From: Candidatus Rifleibacteriota bacterium
GTDB taxonomy: Bacteria; Muiribacteriota; Ozemobacteria; Ozemobacterales; Ozemobacteraceae
Length of the DNA: 63,724 nucleotides
Assembly: GCA_015233155.1 (NCBI GenBank)
Contig: JADFYG010000038.1
Coordinates: 1-63,724 of the forward strand
Direction of reading: 5' to 3'
Part shown: positions 61,293 through 63,724 of the stretch, piece after piece
Layout: each line of letters starts with the position of its first letter
Position numbering within the stretch: the first letter of the stretch is position 1
Position numbers and translations under genes: made by a program
Notes under the pieces: generated by a model
The model's input: the letters and a program-made list of their open reading frames with translations, nothing else
Told to the model about the DNA's origin: nothing
The model's database searches: none

Positions 61293-61895
61293 ATGGAATG
61301 CAAAACTTTTTTGGAACAGATTTCTAATTTGCCGACGACTCCACCAAGTCCGGATGCAGTCGCACATGCGTCCGGTTGCGCATCATGCCGAAAACTTCTC
61401 GAAGCAGAGAAGCGTATTGATAAAGGCTTTAAGCTTCTTGCCCGACTTCCTGAAGGTCGTGATCTTGTTCCACAGATTATGGCGCGGGTGAAGGCAGTTC
61501 CCGCTGCACCCACGGAAACCGGCCCTTTATCACATTTGCAGCGCTGGCTTCCCTCCGGATTGCCATTGAATGTCGGCGTTGTTTTGGCGATATGTGCCGG
61601 GCTAATGATCGGAGTTGGGGTTTTTCGGGCGCGCACGATTTCGCCTGTTGATTCAGGAAAACCGCGTCACGTATCCTCCGCATCCGAGACACCCCGAACA
61701 TCCGTTACTATGCCTGCGCCTACTTTGCCTGCAACTCCTGATACGCCCAGGGATGGGAAAGCGCCGGCCGTGCGTCATAACACCGCGTCTTCCGCGGCTG
61801 TCACGTTTATTCCGGTTGGCACGGGTTTGGTGGCATCCGATTCTGCTTCTTCGGTGATTGTAGTGCCTCCTGCCGGGCCTGCAGACCGGGAATGA
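61293..61895 (+). CDS. Putative zinc-finger anti-sigma-like membrane protein
   Basis: The 200-aa protein has an N-terminal HASGCASC motif (the HxxxCxxC of zinc-binding anti-sigma factors), a membrane helix (residues ~87-107) and a Pro/Thr/Ser-rich tail outside. GGAGG precedes ATG 61293. An ECF sigma gene follows 226 bp downstream, separated by a small palindrome, so it may control that sigma. The usual order is sigma first. Confidence 0.7.
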   Translation: MECKTFLEQISNLPTTPPSPDAVAHASGCASCRKLLEAEKRIDKGFKLLARLPEGRDLVPQIMARVKAVPAAPTETGPLSHLQRWLPSGLPLNVGVVLAICAGLMIGVGVFRARTISPVDSGKPRHVSSASETPRTSVTMPAPTLPATPDTPRDGKAPAVRHNTASSAAVTFIPVGTGLVASDSASSVIVVPPAGPADRE

Positions 61896-61982
61896 ACGTT
61901 CAATCCCGGGATAAGTCATTCCGGCGAATTGCGCCAGAATGACCATATTATGAGCAACATGCAAAATTATGTGGCAGTCATT

Positions 61983-62012
61983 TGTAGGGGCGGGTTTAAA
62001 ACCCGCCCTTAC
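61983..62012. repeat. Palindromic repeat (GGGCGGGTTT/AAACCCGCCC)
   Basis: GTAGGGGCGGGTTT and AAAACCCGCCCTTAC are inverted copies, related in form to the family C core. It lies between the putative anti-sigma gene and the sigma gene. Confidence 0.7.
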
Positions 62013-62121
62013 GTGATGTTTCGTGAATATTGCAAGTGCCTCTTATATATTTGTATTCGATGGCAGGCCTGGAATATTTCGTGTCGCTGCACATCTGCGT
62101 GGTGATATAGGATATGACCAG

Positions 62122-62685
62122 ATGAGCCCCGTCGATTTAGTGGTGCAAAGCCTTGTCGAATCAGCCAAAAAGGGTGATCTTCAGGCTTTTGAAAGCCTTG
62201 TGCGAAAGTATCAGGGAATGGTGTTCCGATATCTTTTCCATTTTATCGGAAACGAGGGTGAAGCTGAAGATATCACCCAGGAAACATTCCTGATGGTATT
62301 TCGAAAATTGCATCTGCACAACTCCGATCAGCCATTCACCTCATGGATGATGAGGATTGCCCGTAATCTGGCGATTTCCAATCATCGCAAAAATGTGCCA
62401 ACCCCCATAGATCCAGCAAAAGCCGCTGTTGCGATAAGAGATATAACCGCCGGACCGGAATATGAAGTGTTGATGAAAGAGGACGCGGATGATGTTCATC
62501 TCTCGCTTCAGCGGCTTTCAGAAGAATTTCGGGAAGTGTTGATTCTTCGCTATATTCTCGATATTCCATTGCAGGATGTTGCCGACCTTCTCGAACTCCC
62601 TGAAGGCACTGCGAAATCGCGTGTCTTCAAAGCCCGGAATGCTTTGCGTGATATTCTTTCCAGAAAAGGAACCGACCCCGGATAA
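62122..62685 (+). CDS. ECF sigma factor (RpoE-like)
   Basis: The 187-aa protein has sigma region 2 (residues ~12-85: AFESLVRKYQGMVFRYLF, EAEDITQETFLMVFRKL, MMRIARNLAISNHRK) and region 4 (~130-180: SEEFREVLILRYILDIPLQDVADLLELPEGTAKSR). ATG 62122 is chosen because the family start lies there; upstream in-frame codons have no match. Its targets are unknown. Confidence 0.93.
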   Translation: MSPVDLVVQSLVESAKKGDLQAFESLVRKYQGMVFRYLFHFIGNEGEAEDITQETFLMVFRKLHLHNSDQPFTSWMMRIARNLAISNHRKNVPTPIDPAKAAVAIRDITAGPEYEVLMKEDADDVHLSLQRLSEEFREVLILRYILDIPLQDVADLLELPEGTAKSRVFKARNALRDILSRKGTDPG

Positions 62686-62709
62686 ACATTTCCGGGGCCG
62701 GTTTCTTTT
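62669..62709 (+). terminator. Terminator of the sigma gene
   Basis: AACCGACCCCGGA / TCCGGGGCCGGTT arms followed by TCTTTT. The sigma stop codon lies in the loop. Confidence 0.8.
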
Positions 62710-62726
62710 CTGGAAAGAGTCAGAAA

Positions 62727-63548
62727 TTATTCGGATTCAGTAGCGCCACTGGGTTGGTCGGGTATATCACTTGAGTCGGAGTTGGAATCCGAGTCGGAGC
62801 TGGAACCGGTATCAGTACTCGTATCAGAACCGTAGCTTTTGACTTGATCAATAACCTTCTTGCCTTCGGCGGCTTGCTTCTGAGCGGCTGCGGCCTTTGC
62901 ATTGGCTTCCGCACTGCCCTTCGCGTAAGAATCCTTGGCGGCCTTGAAGAAATTGCCGACATTCTTGGCGAAATTGCTATCTATCCTGGAGGCATCGCTG
63001 CCCATCTTTTCGAGGGCCTGCCCAACTATTTCAAGTGCATATCCGACCGCATACACTACCTTTCCGACGCCGGTAAGGAATGCGCCGATAGCGGCAGTGA
63101 TAACGAAACAGGACAGGGCTGCGCCAAGAGTCATAAGTACTGTTCCGATGGTCTTAAGAAGGGCACCGATCTTTTGAAGAAGCTGGCCGATCTTGATAAG
63201 GGTCTTCTGGGTACCGGATTTCTGGTTGGCAAGAGCGATAACCGTTGAAGAGGCGGCAGTTCCATTGGCGGAAAGAGCTGATGTACTGTTAGCGGCATTT
63301 TTGGTATCTACCGTGGCCTGCTGCATTTGTGCTTTGTCCGAGCTGCTGACTTTGCTGACGCCCTGAACCTTCTGATTTGCGTCCGCCGTCTGTGCGGCTG
63401 AATCCTGTGCTTGTTTATTCGCGGCTGCTTCTTTGGCAGCTGCAGTCTGAGCCGCGGTATCAGCCCATGCCACAGATTCCAGTATCAGCGGATTGAATAC
63501 AGTAAGAAATACCAGTATCCAGGAAATAAAACTTCGTGGTCTTTTCAT
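62727..63548 (-). CDS. Exported Ala-rich protein with glycine-zipper membrane segment
   Basis: The 273-aa protein has a signal peptide (residues ~1-29, VAWA). An Ala/Gln/Asn-rich low-complexity helix region follows. A striking hydrophobic stretch (~118-185) has IG..L repeats (LIKIGQLLQKIGALLKTIG, TVLMTLGAAL) and two membrane-length helices. The rest is Ala/Lys helices and an acidic Asp-Ser tail. GGAGGG precedes ATG. The pattern resembles secreted pore- or translocator-like proteins in layout only; the function is unknown. Its 3' end faces the ECF sigma gene terminator. Confidence 0.8.
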   Translation of the reverse strand: MKRPRSFISWILVFLTVFNPLILESVAWADTAAQTAAAKEAAANKQAQDSAAQTADANQKVQGVSKVSSSDKAQMQQATVDTKNAANSTSALSANGTAASSTVIALANQKSGTQKTLIKIGQLLQKIGALLKTIGTVLMTLGAALSCFVITAAIGAFLTGVGKVVYAVGYALEIVGQALEKMGSDASRIDSNFAKNVGNFFKAAKDSYAKGSAEANAKAAAAQKQAAEGKKVIDQVKSYGSDTSTDTGSSSDSDSNSDSSDIPDQPSGATESE

Positions 63549-63724
63549 AATTTTACCCTCCTGAGAATTTTTTTTGCCCTCGCGGGTCGTTCACTGATTA
63601 TTTTACGATAAAATAATGCAGCGGGTTCATTTTATTTTTATCATTGCGAGGGACTTGCAAAATTAGGTGACTTTTAAAATTATTGTGAAAATAATGGTAC
63701 CAAATTTCCTTGGAAACTGGCACA
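63549..63724. other. 5' flank of the exported Ala-rich gene
   Basis: AT-rich sequence with no gene. A possible minus-strand -35 TTGCAA lies near 63653 but no convincing -10 is seen. Confidence 0.3.

Overview
The window looks like a chromosome segment of an uncultured, mid-GC, diderm bacterium. Lipoproteins with lipoboxes, an outer-membrane barrel ending in Phe and Sec signal peptides imply an outer membrane. It carries core genes (infC-rpmI-rplT, pheST, lepA, der-plsY-gpsA, rnpB) among secreted, repeat-rich and signalling proteins: NHL, TPR and HEAT repeats, pilin-like CP.GG modules, a zinc-ribbon Ser/Thr kinase and multi-receiver kinases. This style fits deep-branching phyla such as Riflebacteria or Wallbacteria, but that placement is an inference from gene content only.

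Layout. 1-4.3 kb: end of an unknown gene, a lipoprotein, then the infC-rpmI-rplT operon. That operon has a sigma-70 promoter, a leader with an intrinsic terminator, and infC starting on AUC. A SpoU methyltransferase and a lipoprotein with DPY repeats follow. 4.4-9.3 kb: pheST, a small membrane protein and a secreted endonuclease I. 9.3-11.4 kb (minus): a SPASM radical-SAM protein with no ATG/GTG/TTG start and a Cys/Pro-repeat exported protein. 11.6-16.3 kb: two phosphorelay kinases and an eIF1/YciH protein. 16.3-21.9 kb: transketolase, CYTH protein, small membrane protein, CbiX, polysaccharide deacetylase, phosphohexomutase. 22.1-24.5 kb (minus): RNase P RNA, a TPM-domain protein, a coiled-coil zinc-ribbon protein.

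24.6-32.5 kb is a tandemly duplicated cassette region. Two near-identical ~820-bp left flanks, each with a small CxxC protein gene, and two near-identical terminators enclose different cargo: a 1157-aa lipoprotein and an exported fusion of a polynucleotide-3'-phosphatase-like domain with a ComEC-like metallo-beta-lactamase domain. 32.6-38.6 kb: der-plsY-gpsA, then VanW and NHL/TPR proteins. 38.8-45.4 kb: a PAS kinase, a NarL-type two-component pair, amtB and an outer-membrane barrel. 45.6-51.2 kb: an 845-aa exported protein with pilin-like modules, a ferritin-like protein, an alcohol dehydrogenase, and a BON protein. 51.4-63.7 kb: lepA, a HEAT protein, a DUF3109 protein, pspA with a textbook sigma-54 promoter and two upstream palindromes, a TPR protein, a Ser/Thr kinase, adenosine deaminase, a putative anti-sigma/ECF-sigma pair, and an exported Ala/Gly-zipper protein.

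The most striking non-coding feature is at least four families of small dispersed repeats that shape genes. One (about 138 bp) supplies C-terminal -INK.. tails and stop codons to neighbours. Another (about 108 bp) ends in an extended -10 promoter just upstream of a gene and is also found nested inside the first. A third supplies the start codon of the TPM gene. A separate 111-bp insertion is proven by comparing the duplicated empty site and shows a 7-bp target duplication. No tRNA genes, CRISPR arrays, phage genes or transposases were recognised.
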